From: Panonychus citri
Taxonomy: Eukaryota; Arthropoda; Arachnida; Trombidiformes; Tetranychidae
DNA length: 64,000 nucleotides
Assembly: GCF_014898815.1 (NCBI RefSeq)
Contig: NW_026515544.1
Location: 2,356,001 to 2,420,000, forward strand
Direction: 5' to 3'
The position numbers and the translations under genes are program-made. A model generated the notes under the pieces. That model was not told the origin of the DNA. It was given only the letters and a program-made list of their open reading frames with translations, and ran no database searches. Numbering within the stretch: the stretch's first letter is position 1; every line of letters starts with the position of its first letter. This document shows, in pieces, positions 13,415 through 26,800 of this stretch.

Positions 13415-14993
13415 AACAACAGCTATTGTTTATTTATATTCCTTTTCTCTATTATTTTTGGGTAACTCGGAAAAGCCGAAAATAACAAAATAATAACACG
13501 ACAGAAAAAAAACCTCTAAGAGAGAGAGAGAAAAAAGAAGAGAAAGAGATTCTATTATAAGAGTTACCATTTACTTATTAACACCAATAGAGAAAAAAAG
13601 AGAATAGAAAAAAAATCAAACAAAGAAAATGATTCTCTTTACTTTTTGTATTTTGTTTCCTTTTTCACAATTTTGTTCACTTTCCAGGTAAACAGGTTGA
13701 TCACTTTAAACACCAACAATAAAATATTTAATTTAAGAAAAACACTCACAATTTAATCAAATTAATGCCAAACAACAATTAATTCACCAAAAAGAAAAAA
13801 CTTTCCAAATCAACTTGTTCATTCTCAACTTCAATTTAAACCGAAATCAAATTAAACGATTTTTTCTTCTCATTAAGCTCCGCCTTTTTTGATGAGAAAT
13901 TCTTTTCGAAACTGCTGCCATCTCTTATCTCTCAATGACACTAAACTCTTCTCAAATGAAGTAACTTTTTCAACTTTTTATTTTTCTTAATTGTTGATAA
14001 TTTGTAGTTTTTGGCTCTTATTGATTAGAAAATTGGATTATAATTGTTGACATTGTTGTCTGAATTTATTCACCTATTGGTGAATTAATTACTGACCTTA
14101 TTTAGGACAATATATATTTTGTAAATAGCTTGAGGTTATTAATCAATCAATTGTAATATAATGAAACATTTAGGTTGATGTTATTCAATTAAAACCAAAC
14201 CTTAATTTAATAATAATAATTATAATTATATCTAAACAATTACATGATGAAAATGAACAATTTTTAATTACCTTAGGCTATTTTGAATTGTGATCTCATT
14301 GTTTAGTTATTGATATGTAACAAGTAATTATATTATTATTAAATAAAAAAGTTATTGGTGTTAATAGTTAATTATGATAATAATTAGTTACCAAGTGAAA
14401 CAAAAATTTATCTATTTCAATTGTTGTGTAACAATTAAAAGTGCTAATCAAATTTGCGAAGAAGAAACAAAATTTTCAATATAATTAATAGTTAAATCAT
14501 CATTATGTACATACAACATGATTAACTTAAATTGTTTGCTATTCACTGTTGTTTTGATTAAGTTTTTTTCCTAATTTGTTATCAACAATTAACTTTCAAG
14601 TGATTAACTGTCAGTCTTAATCATGTCATTGTAAATCATCATTTCTTTCATTAACTGTAACGATTGAGATAATGAGCTATTAACGGATTGTACCTACAAT
14701 CAGTAAATCGACAAACTTGGAGGTGAATTAATAACAATTAACAAGATTTTTTTTTCCTTTAATCAACGAATTTCCTTTTGATGATTAACTTAATCCAATA
14801 TCAAATTCTGTGATTAATGATAACCAATAGATTCCCAGTAAATACAATCAATAAGTCAGAATAATCCAAAGCCATTGATTAATAATTTCTGTAACAATTA
14901 CAAGTACAATTTGATATGAAAAGGCAATATAATCAATAATTTCAGCAATTAACAATCAAACTAAATATAATTGTGAAAGTGTGAAGGTGAAAA
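13415..14993. promoter_or_regulatory. Divergent intergenic region between kinase and UGT
   Basis: The minus-strand kinase and the plus-strand glycosyltransferase start at opposite edges of this 1.6-kb AT-rich stretch, so it must hold both promoters and 5' leaders. I cannot place a transcription start or a conserved core element with confidence. Confidence 0.4.
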
Positions 14994-16387
14994 ATGTCAG
15001 AGACTAAAGTTAATCGTCCTTTGAAAGTTTTAATTTCAGCAATGAATGGGTAAGTTGTCAAACTCAATCAAATTGTCAAAAGTAAATTAATTGTTGTCCA
15101 TTTGAATTTAGCATTGGTCATCTAAATGCCTGCCTTGGGATTGGATCATTGTTAGTTAAACGAGGACATGATGTTTACTTTGCTCATTATTTGCCAAGTA
15201 AATCATCAATTGAAAAAAATGGTATCAAATTTATATCATTAGCTGACCATCAACATCCAGATTATAAGGTATTCAATGAGCTACCGGCTGCCCCTCATGT
15301 TTTTGAGGATAAAATCGCTAATTCAATGAAATATTCACCATTGGAAATGGTCAGCGATGAGACTATTGCTCGAGGTGAAAACTTGGGCTGGATTATGCTC
15401 CTCGAACTGTCCAAAGGTGAAAACTATTCAATGTTAAACATCATTGACCAATTGAAACCGGACATTTGTTTAGCTGATTATCTTTGGGTTATGCCTTGGA
15501 TGGTTAAAGTTAACCTACCAGTGGTACCCGTTATGTCAAGCTCACCAAATGACCTTTACTATGGGCCACCCTTAAGTTCAGGCTATTCGATGTATGATTC
15601 ACCTAAATTATGGGATGAATATCGGACATTGGCCAGTAAAGGTCAACTTGAATTTGATGAGAAAAGGAAAAAATTGTTTGAATTTTTCAAAGTTGATTAT
15701 GTTTCTCGGACTTTTGCCAAACAATTAGGTGTCTACATTTATCCTGGACCTTTGGACTATCACGAATTGCAACTAGTTGATAAAAATTGGGTTCGACTTG
15801 ATTCCGCAGTTCGTATTCCCGAAACAAGTGATTTCCATGTTCCTGAGAAAATCGCCAATCTACCCGGTCGATTGATCTACATTTCTATGGGCACTTTGGC
15901 CTCAATGGTACCGAAAATGTTGAACATTATCCTCGAACCATTGGCCAATATTCCTCATCGATTTATCGTATCCAAAGGTTCTAATGGTGATTCGGTTAAT
16001 CTACACGACAATATGTGGGGCGATAAGTTTGTTGATCAAGTTGCGATTTTACCGAAAGTCGATCTATTCATTACTCATGGTGGTTCTAATTCACTGATCG
16101 AGGGTCTCGTCGCGGGTAAGCCGTTGATTGTAATTCCACAATTTGGTGATCAACATAACAATGCTCAGCGAATTGTTGACCTTAAATTGGGTTCCAAGGT
16201 TAATCTATGGGAATTTAGTGGAGACAAATTAGTCAACCAAATCGATTATGTTCTCAACAATGAAGAGATTAATCAAAATGTTCTAAAGGTATCAAATCAA
16301 TTGAAGAATTCAGATTCTTCGGATAAAGTTTGTTCATTGATTGAAAATCTTGCGAAGAGTCAAAATTCATCAACATCTAATTGTTGA
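14994..16387 (+). CDS. UDP-glycosyltransferase, bacterial-type (mite UGT)
   Basis: Two exons, 14994-15049 and 15112-16387, are separated by a 62-base GT..AG intron that splits a glycine codon in NGIGHLNACLGIG; the joined protein has 443 residues. It is a GT-B fold enzyme that transfers sugar from a UDP-sugar to small lipophilic acceptors. The N-terminal acceptor half begins with KVLISAMNGIGHLNA. The C-terminal donor-binding half carries the UGT signature FITHGGSNSLIEGLVAGKP followed by PQFGDQHNNAQRI (about residues 330-370). No signal peptide and no C-terminal membrane anchor are visible, unlike animal ER-resident UGTs (usually about 520 residues), so a cytosolic, bacterial-type enzyme is likely. 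Tetranychid mites are known to have gained such UGTs by transfer from bacteria and expanded them; some conjugate plant toxins and acaricides. The first ATG was chosen because it lies directly before the Rossmann-type start. The substrate is unknown. Confidence 0.93.
15050..15111 (+). other. 62-bp intron in the UGT gene
   Basis: The intron starts GTAAGT and ends TTTAG. Removing it joins GG|C and restores the conserved glycine-rich N-terminal loop, so both the splice sites and the upstream exon are well supported. It marks eukaryotic adaptation of a gene of bacterial ancestry. Confidence 0.9.
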
Positions 16388-17829
16388 CAATGATTTTAGA
16401 ATTATTTATAATTAGTGAATATTAATTATCGAGAAATTAAGTGGAGTGAACATGGATCGTAATTCATTTGAATTGTTTGTTATGCGAATTAATCAGGAAA
16501 GTTACAGTTTCGAACTGAATTAATTTACCTGACTAGGTCATTCGGAACTTAAAGATCAACATGACATTTGTCAACAATCAACTGATTGTAATGATAACAA
16601 TTAAATAAACATAATCCTTTTCTCTCGACTGTTACTTCCTAATAATGTGATTCCTTCCTTAATTGTTGTTACCTGAATATTTATAATCCAAAATTCAAAA
16701 CCAAGAATGAAACATTAATTAACGAAAGAAAAATAATGGAATCAATTACAATTAACTAATTACATGAAATACAATCCAAACAAAATGAGAATTAAAATTT
16801 ACCAACATTATTAGTTTGTGACATTTGACCCTTGGATTGGATTGGATTGATTGAATTTCCATCAATTAACTAATTTCAAATCAATTGAAGATTAAATTGA
16901 AGATAATTATTTGTATCTTAATTGCTAAATTAAAACTAAATCGAGTTGAACAATTTAATTTAAAATCAACACTCAATGTCCACTTGATATGATTGAAAAG
17001 TTAATTAATTTATATATTAATACATGAAATCAGTAATGTTTGACTTGTTATAATACAATTAAATTACTAATTAAATCTAATTTAACATCATGATAATTAA
17101 TTAATTGAGTCTGTTCATTGAACTTTACTCTAAGATTTAATTTGATTGTTGTGGAGAGACAACAATCAAAAAAAAAGGTGATTTCATTTGAAGATTTCAA
17201 TCAATCTTGACCATTTGTGGTTTTTTTTTAATCAAGAAGTAAAAATCTTAATCATTATAGTTAATTGTTGATGTTTTCATTGATTAAACTAAAATGTAAC
17301 TTAACAATAATCGTAAACAAGTTAACAAAAATCATAAGTCCATTAAATGGGTCAACTGGGAAAACGTTTCTGGACCAAGAAGTGACCAAAAGAAGACCAA
17401 AATAATAATAAGACTTTACTGGATTAAGTTAACTGTTTTTTGTACCTTCTCTTGTTTAATTTGACTTAATAATAAATTGTAACGGTTGATGGTCAAGAGG
17501 GAGAGAGGGTGGGGTGAGGTGGAGGAGTGAGAGTCCAGTTGAATTGGATTATTGTTGAATTTGAGAAAAACAAGTGACCATCATTAATATATCAAAGTTT
17601 TATCTCATAGTTATCTTCAGGTAAGAAAAAGTTACTTGGTAATTGTATCAAACAATCAGTTGATTGTTTGGATAAACTCGCAATTCCAATGAAGTATTTG
17701 TGTTGTTGTTAATATTTTCTCATTCTATGATCATCAAGTGAATCATCGTGGATTAACAAACTATCAATGTTGAAAGTAAAGTAGAAACAAATATCCATTG
17801 GATTAGTAAATTGTGATAATAATAATGAA
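16388..17829. other. Spacer between UGT and GMC oxidoreductase
   Basis: 1.4 kb of AT-rich sequence with the UGT 3' flank, a GA/GT-rich patch near 17500-17535 and the presumed promoter of the downstream oxidoreductase. No gene was recognised. Confidence 0.5.
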
Positions 17830-20232
17830 ATGCTGGGGAAAAATAGTGTTACCTTAATACCAGCGATCATGCCGTTGATCAGTTGGTTTATGCTTCGTAA
17901 AAGTGATCAAGATAATGGTATTACTCGTAATTCATGGGACCAGGAATATGATTATATTATCGGTAAGTTAATTGTGATAAAAACTTGAGTCTCGACAATT
18001 AACCTTTTCTATTGTAAATATTGATAGTTGGTGCTGGATCAGCTGGTTCTGTTTTAGCTAATCGATTGTCGGAAAATCCAATGGTCAAGGTTTTATTACT
18101 CGAAGCGGGTGGAAGTGAAAATACAATTAGTGATATTCCAGTGGCCTATCAAGTGTTACAACAAACACCGATGGATTGGTCTTATTTAACTGAACCTCAA
18201 GAATCGGCTTGTTTTGGACTGAGAGATAGACGCAGTCGATGGCCTCGAGGTAAAGTTCTTGGAGGGTCTAGTGTCCTTAATGTGATGCTGTATGTCCGTG
18301 GAAATAAAAACGATTACAATCAATGGGCTGCTAATGGTGCCGATGGTTGGAGTTGGGAACAGATCTTCACCTATTTCCTAAAATCGGAAGATAATCAAGA
18401 TCATCAATTTGTTGCGAATGGTAAATTATTCAATTCAATTCAACATCAGAATAATAAATTTACGATCTTTATTCAGGATTCCATGGTCAAGATGGTCTAT
18501 TAACGGTAAAAACACCGCCGTTTCTAACGACGTTGGGACAATCGTGGCCTGTGGCCGGAGCTTATCTTGGCTATGATTATGTTGATATTAATGGTCCAAG
18601 TCAAACAGGTAAAAATCATCAGAATGATCAAAAAATTACCGAATCAAAAGCTATTACATGCATTGATTGATACAGACGATAAATTATCCAGCCTTAATTG
18701 TCGCTAAATTGTCAACAATTAACGCAATTTCCACTTTTATGCTTCGATAATATTTCATTTTCGATTCGACAACAAATGACTATCGTTTAATACTCACTCT
18801 TATATTGAAACAATACCAAAATCAATTTCGATAATATTAATTGATCACTGAATTTCTTTGTAATTACCATTTAATTGTGATTAATTTTAGGATTTACAGT
18901 ACCCCAAGGGACAATTCGTAACGGTGCTCGATGTAGTACCGCTAAAGCATTTCTATTATCCTCCAAGAATCGAGATAATCTTCATGTAGTAACATTTTCT
19001 TATGTTACAAGGGTCAGTAGTTCGTAATCACTTGATTGTTATTCTTCATGATTAACTAATTATTTCCATTTTTTTTCTCACAATTTTCAGATTATTTTCA
19101 ATCAAATGAAAAAAGCGATTGCTGTTCAATTTGATAGATTCTCAATGTCATACCTTGTATATGCTAGACAAGAGATAATCATCTCAGGTGGAGCAATTAA
19201 CTCCCCACAATTATTAATGTTATCGGGAATTGGACATTCAGATCATCTAAATCATCTTGGTGTAAGTAATAATAGTTTGATTTAATCATTACAATGATAC
19301 GTGTAATCTAATTTTAATAATTTCTCATTATGAAGATACCAATTGTTGCCGATCTACCGGTTGGTGATAATTTACAAGATCACATTTATCCTGGTGGGTT
19401 AACGTTCACAATTAACTCTAAATTAAGTTTAACCGAGAAACGGGTTTTCAATCCGATCACATTGGGTCAATATTTTACCAAAGGTTCGGGACCATTGACA
19501 TCGTTAGGAGGAGTTGAAGGTTTGGCCTTTGTCCATACAAAGTATTCAAATTTATCGCTCGATTGGCCTGATATTGAGATACATTTCAGTTCGGGTAATG
19601 TGTTTGCCGATCAAGGTAAAAGTTTAGTTAAATTAGCGGGAGTCGAGCCCGAAATTTGGGACACTGTTTATAAACCTTTTGAGAAAATAGATTCTTTTTC
19701 CCTGTTACCTGTTCTATTAAGGCCAAAAAGCCGTGGGACGATTAGATTACGTTCACCAAATCCCTACGCACCACCGATTATTGATCCTCGATATTTATCT
19801 CATCCTGATGATGTAACAACTTTAATCGAAGCTATGAAAATATGTCTCAGTTTAGGCCATTCTCCGCCTTATACAATATTTGGTTCCTCAATTTTGGACA
19901 TCCCTTTTCCCGGTTGTCAATTGTATCCTTGGTTAAGTGATTCCTATTTAGCTTGTTTGGCTCGATTATTAACTTTAACAATTTACCATCCAACGGGTAC
20001 TTGTAAAATGGGCTCACCCGACGATCCAAGTTCCGTTGTAGATCAAAATTTACGAGTTATCGGTGTAAATGGATTGAGGGTCGTTGACGCTTCCATAATG
20101 CCAACCATTGTCTCTGGTAATACAAACGCTCCAACAATTATGATTGCCGAGAAAGCAGCTGATCTAATTAAAGGTGATGCTTGGATTAGATCATCATTTG
20201 ATTATCATTTAAATTCATTGATAGGAAAATGA
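17830..20232 (+). CDS. GMC oxidoreductase (glucose dehydrogenase-like), six exons
   Basis: Exons 17830-17962, 18028-18420, 18477-18608, 18891-19012, 19091-19261 and 19336-20232 join in phase to 615 residues, a normal length for animal GMC enzymes. These are FAD-dependent oxidases or dehydrogenases acting on sugars, alcohols or ecdysteroids. Visible marks: the FAD dinucleotide motif VGAGSAGSVLANRL (from about residue 45) followed by LLLEAGG; GMC signature 1, GKVLGGSSVLNVMLYVRGN; GMC signature 2, GAINSPQLLMLSGIG; and the C-terminal active site with His about 535 (YHPTGTCKMG) and Asn about 581 (GNTNAPTIMIAEKA). The first 30 residues hold a hydrophobic stretch that could be a signal peptide or anchor. 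The ATG at 17825 is excluded because its frame stops after ten codons. The neighbouring UGT lies 1.4 kb upstream on the same strand. No break was seen, and the exact substrate cannot be read from the sequence. Confidence 0.93.
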
Positions 20233-20846
20233 TTAGTAAGAGATTAGAGGATTAAAAGAGTAAAATTGGTTTTTACTCTTCCAATTGGTTAATCATAATC
20301 TCAATTAACGGTGAAATTTACAAATTCAACTGTCACTTTTGTGCCATTTTTGTACTCAATTAATTAAATTTGAATTATTATTATGAAAACTTAATAAGTT
20401 TGATCTTTGTTCTGACAATTGCAATTTAAATTGTAACAATTTTGTCTCAATATTTCATGATAATTGATATTTAAAAGATTTCCTTATGGTGGTTTGTCTA
20501 ATTTTCTGTATTATTTGGTTATTCCTGTTGTTGTAGTTTAGTTAATTGTTGTAACCGGGGTTTGATTTAACAAGGAAAATTGCTAATAACCATCACAATT
20601 GAGATTAGCCTTGAAATTAACTTTTTGGTTGATAATCAACATCAAAGGTTATGGTCAATGAGGGAAACAAATTGAGTAACTGACCAAGAAATAAAAATAA
20701 ATACAATTTAAAAGGGCAAAGTTATTATTATTATTAACATCATTTTCATTATTATTTTGTTATTATTTATAAAGATGAATAATTACTTTAATTGTAATTG
20801 ATTAAGCTCATGACTAGGGAAGTTTGATTATCCAAAGAGAGAGAGA

Positions 20847-20889
<43 letters not shown>

Positions 20890-21035
20890 AGGAGAGAGTT
20901 AGATAACTGTGAAGATTGTAGGTGAAAATGTAGGGTGTAAAAGAGACAAAATTCAGATTTCAAAAGATAAAATCAAAAAGAAAGAGGAAGATACAAAAAG
21001 GCAGAGAAACAATTGTAATTATTTCATTTTGAGCT
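20233..21035. other. Convergent intergenic spacer with (GA)n
   Basis: The plus-strand GMC gene and the minus-strand SH2 adaptor converge here. The spacer carries both 3' UTRs and a (GA)n tract at 20838-20883. No gene was recognised. Confidence 0.5.
20838..20883. repeat. (GA)n microsatellite
   Basis: About 45 bases of GA repeat with two interruptions, in the spacer between the convergent GMC and SH2 genes. Confidence 0.9.
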
Positions 21036-23818
21036 TCATGATGTTGTTAATTGTGATGATGATGATGATGGATTAATTGTTGATGAGGATGAAATTGGAG
21101 TGACCATTAATTTAGTAATTCCAGCTGATTCTCCTTTCGTTGTTAAAAGGATTGGCTCTTTCTGATGGAAGCGTATCAATGCAGGCACAGTTGCGAAAGT
21201 CTGTTTATACAAAAGTTGGAGAAAGAAAAAGAAACAATTAGCAAATCAGTCAAGTTATTGGTAATAATCAAGTAATCAACCATCATGAGGTGATATAATC
21301 AATTCAATCAATAATATGACCCGAACATCATAATAAACGAAACTCAATAAAAGGAAATCATGATTAGTACGATTATTGAATTTGATAATAACGAGAAAAC
21401 AATATGTTAAGAATGAGGGAACAATTAAAAAATGTTAGTAAAACTAATCAACAATCAATAAACTAATAAACAAAAACAATTGCAATTAATCAGCTTTTGT
21501 TTTTCTCTTGAATGAGTTAATTGTTTACAACGATTGAAACATTGATTAGAACGATCGAAGTTAAAAAAGTTTTCTGCTCTTTAATCATTTAGTTGATTGT
21601 TGGACTTTCAGTCAATTACAATTTGATCTGATTTTCTCAACTCCCTCCCTTACTCTCTCTCTCCCTCCTTCTCCCTCTCACTCTTTTTCATTGTCTTTTC
21701 AAGGTGGATGAAAAATCGTTTCGTTTTGCTTATCAATCAAATTGAATCAAGTTAATCGTTAATAAGTGACCTAACCAATAACCTGAATTTCAATTAACTT
21801 ATTTAATGAAAACTATCAACGTTCATTAAAATCAATCTCAACAATCAGTGAGAGTCTTGATTGTGTTGATAAATTAACTGTGGAAACCCAATTTTTTGCC
21901 TTAATTTCTGTCCAATGAATTAATTTTTACAATACATTGAAATTAAATCCAAATCTTAATCTGAAAAAAAAGACAAGGCATCTCTTTATCATCTCTATCA
22001 TCATCTATACATACACACACATCCTTTTATCAATTGATAAAAAAGTAATTTCAAAAATTGAAAGCAATTAACTGTGAAAGAAATGATTAGAAAACTCAAT
22101 CAGGATTCAAAAAGTGTTAATCAACAATTTTGATCGTTCTCAAGGATTTAATTTAATGATTATCCTGAAAAAATTATCTCTTTTAAAGTGATGATGAGGA
22201 TAACAATAATCACAGAGTCACACACTCACATACATTTGATTTGATTGTAAGTCTAAATTTAACGATTAAAAGCAATCAATTGAGCTTATTTCCAATTAAA
22301 CTTAACATCCCACGATTTAATTATCACCATCGATAAGTAATATCATTGATACTTTGTCAATCAACCAATTAATTGACAGTTTATTATGAGTGAAAAGAGG
22401 AACAGGAATTAAAAGGTTTTTTTATACATCTTTCAGGTTAATGCATTAGAAATTAATCCAAAATTATCGGTTAATTGTGATGATTTAACTATTAATTAGT
22501 AATTAAGTCTTTTAAAATAAGAAGTCAGGAAAATAAAAAAATTTAATGATGAAAAATCATCAACAGTTAATGATGTAGGATGATGATGACGGTGATGATC
22601 AGATTTATCTTCATCTTCATCATTATCGTAAGAAACAGTTACATTTATAAAACTTCATCATACTAATCCATCAATCTTATGTCAACATGGATCAAGCAAT
22701 TAGATGAAAAAAAAAGTAAGATGAATGATTTTAATGATAATCATGATTAACATCATTTCTTGGTAATCACAATTTTTTAATTATGCAAAGTTGAGGCCAA
22801 TCAAAAAATAAAATGATCAACTATGAAGATGAGGTGATTACTGTTATAAGGATGCAATTGATTGTATTTATAAATTCAATTAGTTTTAATAATAAAAAAC
22901 AATCAATGTAATTGTCAAATTATTAACCTGACGATTGGCCTAAAAACAACAGCAACAATTACAAGCAGACACACACACACACATTAAGAGTCATTGATTG
23001 ATGCCAAGAATAATCAGCTGACAATTAGTTAATTAAAGGAAGAAAGAAAATGAAATTTATCAATTATATTATTAATACATCAAACAATCAAGTAATCATC
23101 TTTGTATTGCATTCAAAGGGGAGACAGACAAAGGGTGAATGATGAAAATATGAGAAATTAAATTAACCATGAGAAACGTAAGTACAGAAACAGCAACTTT
23201 AGAGGGGCAATAAGTGAATATACAATTAACTTAATCAACGGAATTAGTTGATTATTTTAACTTTCATTATACTGGATAAAAGGCTCACTATCATCTCAAC
23301 CGGGGGTCGTCGGGCTGTTTGGGTCAAGGCTGATAATCATGATAATAATGATGCTTCTGAAGATGATGATGATACCGCTTTCTTTCACTCTCTCAAGGTA
23401 AAAAAAATAATCAAGATTATGTTTATTATTATGCTGGATGATGATGATAATAATAAAAAAGACTCAATGATCCATCTTATTGTTTTAAAGCACGAGCATC
23501 AGGGAGGGAGAGAGAGAGAGAGAGAGAGAAAGGTGAGTAATGAAGATAAAAAGATGAAGATTATGATTTGCAAGAATGAAATGAAAAAGTAAATGTAAGA
23601 GTTACTTTCGTATTTTTTTTTCTTCTTGCTGACCTTAGCTGACCATCATCATCATCTTAATATAATAATAAGAAACATAATAAAGTCTGATCAAGGTTAT
23701 CATGTATTGTACAGGTAAAGGGAAAAAGTTTTCTTGTGAGCTTAAAAATCACGGCTTGACCTGGAAAAAAGATACAAGATGATGAGGAGAGGATGAGGAT
23801 GATTATGATGATGGAGAG

Positions 23819-23873
<55 letters not shown>

Positions 23874-26800
23874 TTTTATCAACAATAAAAATAACATACA
23901 ATTTAATATATAAAAGTTACATCAATTTTTAGACACAATAACATAAACAGTAATTATAAACTCGGCTATCTGATTACCTTTTCATTTGCTGAATTTTTGT
24001 TTCGTTCATTTCATTTTATTTAATTTCAATTCAATCTTCACATCATCAACATCTAAACACACCCATTAGTTGTAATTTGATACTAAATACACACTGAAAA
24101 TTCATTGCTTCTGAACTATCATCATGAAAATAACAAATATCATTATCAAGATTAAGGAGAGAGAAAAAAAATCTTCAAGTTGACCTCACTTTCTTAATCA
24201 TTATCTAAATATATGATTTTTTTATATTAAAATTTGATGATTTTAATCAATATTTGATTGCTGTTATTATGATAAACTATTTCATCAACGTTACAAATCA
24301 AAATACAATATAAACTATAATTTAGATTTACATTAGTTTAGGTAACACGATTTTCAATAAAATAGAAAATTAAATCTTTTCCATTGAAGAAAAAGAATTA
24401 AAATTTCAAACAAAAACAGTAACAATTTAATAATCATTTAATCAAAAATGAATTTGTTTTCTCGTATTTAAAAATCACCGTTATCCTCAACATTATTATT
24501 TCTATTGTTATCATAATAATAGAATGTATCATGATTTTAATCACAATTGTTAAGGATGATTATCATGATTATCCTTTGTCATTATTAATGATTAACAATT
24601 GATTTCCTTTCAAAATTTGTGAGCATTAAAAGTTCATTTCATTTTGCCTCACAAATATTGTTTATTATTAAATCAATTGAAACGTTAAAATGATAACTAT
24701 CACTGTAAGAGAGTATCAATTTTTGTTTCTTCCTTTGTTAATTGTTGATTGATTGTTAGATGAAATAATTTAATGGAAAATTTAATTGTTTATCTTACCC
24801 TTTCTTTATCCTTTTCTTTTCCAAGGCAGTAAAGTCCATCAGATCGACGACGGATGTTAAGATGAAAAACTTTACCATGATTCAAGATACTAAGGGTCAA
24901 AGGATTTGACTGTCCAGCTCGTTTGGATGGCCTGACCAGGTAAGATCCATCGGTTCCAAGGTGTTCGAGCACAGCGGCAGCCGAATCTCGTTCAAGCCCA
25001 TGGAACCATGAATACTTTTCAATTGGCATAACATCATCAGGTAAAGGTGGTAGTGGTCTTTGAGCAAGATTAGATATTGATCCTGATCGATTGATATTGT
25101 GATTGTTATTAGCATTTATGTTTAAAGATGAAGATGAAATTGATGATGAGGATGATTTGCCTGCTTGATTAGATGATGATGATGATGAGAAGCCAAATGA
25201 TTTTCCGGTTGCATAAATTGTTTCAAAAGGTCTAAATGGAGGCCGTGAGTTTATTATTTTCTTAGCATAAGCCGCTTTCTCAGCAAATTTAGCTGCAATT
25301 TCAGCTTTAAAACTAATTCCTGTTGATGTATTATTATTATTGTTGTTGTTGTTACTGGTTAAATTATTATTATTATAACTGCAACTTTTATTATTATTAT
25401 TGTTACTATTGCTATTGTTGCTATTAGTGTTACCACAATCAGGTTTACTTCTTGGTAATTTGGGTCGATCAACGGTTAATAGTGAAAGGTTTGATGTTGA
25501 ATGTGAATGTAAATAAGAATGTTGATTTTGTTGTTGTTTTTGCTGCTGATTGTGTGGAATATGATGATGAAGGTGATGGTGGTGGTGGTGGTGGTGATGA
25601 TTAGATGATGATGAATTATGACTATCATTGTCAAAGGCTGTTGATTGTTGATTTGATTGGTTCTTAGTTGAAGAAGTTGAAGACAATGATGATGATAAAG
25701 GTGTTGTTGATGTAACTTGTGAAAGGGACAATTCAGATCGACTTGATGAAGAGGGTTTAATGGCATTTAAATTTGGCGTTGATCCAACACTTTTCATTAA
25801 CTTTCGACATGAGCAACAAAAGTTATCATCAAATGGAGGTGGTGGTGAGATTGGGTAAGGCGATATTCCGGTACAGTCTGAGAAACCCAAATCGGGTGGA
25901 AATGAACCTGAAGCTACAGACGATGATCGGGAAATCTTTCGATTACAACCTGAAGGTGATGATAAAGGTGACGATGTTGACCCCGATGAAGAGGAAACAA
26001 TTGATGAACCTGTACACTGATGATGACCACTATTTCCATTGATAGTTGAAGGTGATGGTGGCTTATGGTGACCATCACTAATGGAGGAAACTGAGGTGCT
26101 TCTTAAATTGTGAAGATTATTAATCTGTTGACCTATCGGATCTTTAAAGTTTAACGGTGTTTCATAGTCTCCAAAATCGTCATCATCATCATCATGATCC
26201 ATGATACCATTAACAATATCATTTATTTCAGCAAGTGATGATGATTGGTTATCATAATTATTATTAACGGTATCAGATTTATTGTCATTCGTCTCACTTT
26301 GGTTACTACTTTTACTAATCTTATCATTTATCAATCCCATTTTTTCAGTAAAATGTTCCTGGTTCTGGTTTTGACTACCAGTTAAATTGTGGTTATTAAT
26401 TGACTGTAATTGTTTTCTATCCTTTTGATTTAAGCAATTTGTTGTATTTAGATTGTCATCCGTATTGTTGTTGTTGTTGTTAGTGGTGGTGGTGGTGGTT
26501 GTTGATGATTTTGATAGAGTACCATCTCCATCATCTCCATCTACATTATCACCATTATCTTCCGGTTCAGATGATAATTGAACACCAAGAACTTCATTCA
26601 AATCGTCCAAGGTTAACTCAGCGAGACGATCAGTTAAGGAAAGTTTAGATGATGCTGGTGATATGGGAGGAGGTGATTTCGGTACTGGAGGTGGAGGAGG
26701 TTCCCCGGTGGGACGAACGATTTTACGACGTAACTTTCGCCTTAAATTTCCAGGACTTCCAGGTTTCGATTGATTAAATTGAGCTCTACAGAAAATAAAC

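Noticed and set aside
25476..25766. Second minus-strand open frame inside the SH2-adaptor exon
   Set aside because: Shadow frame of the adaptor coding exon, created by its homopolymer-rich codons.
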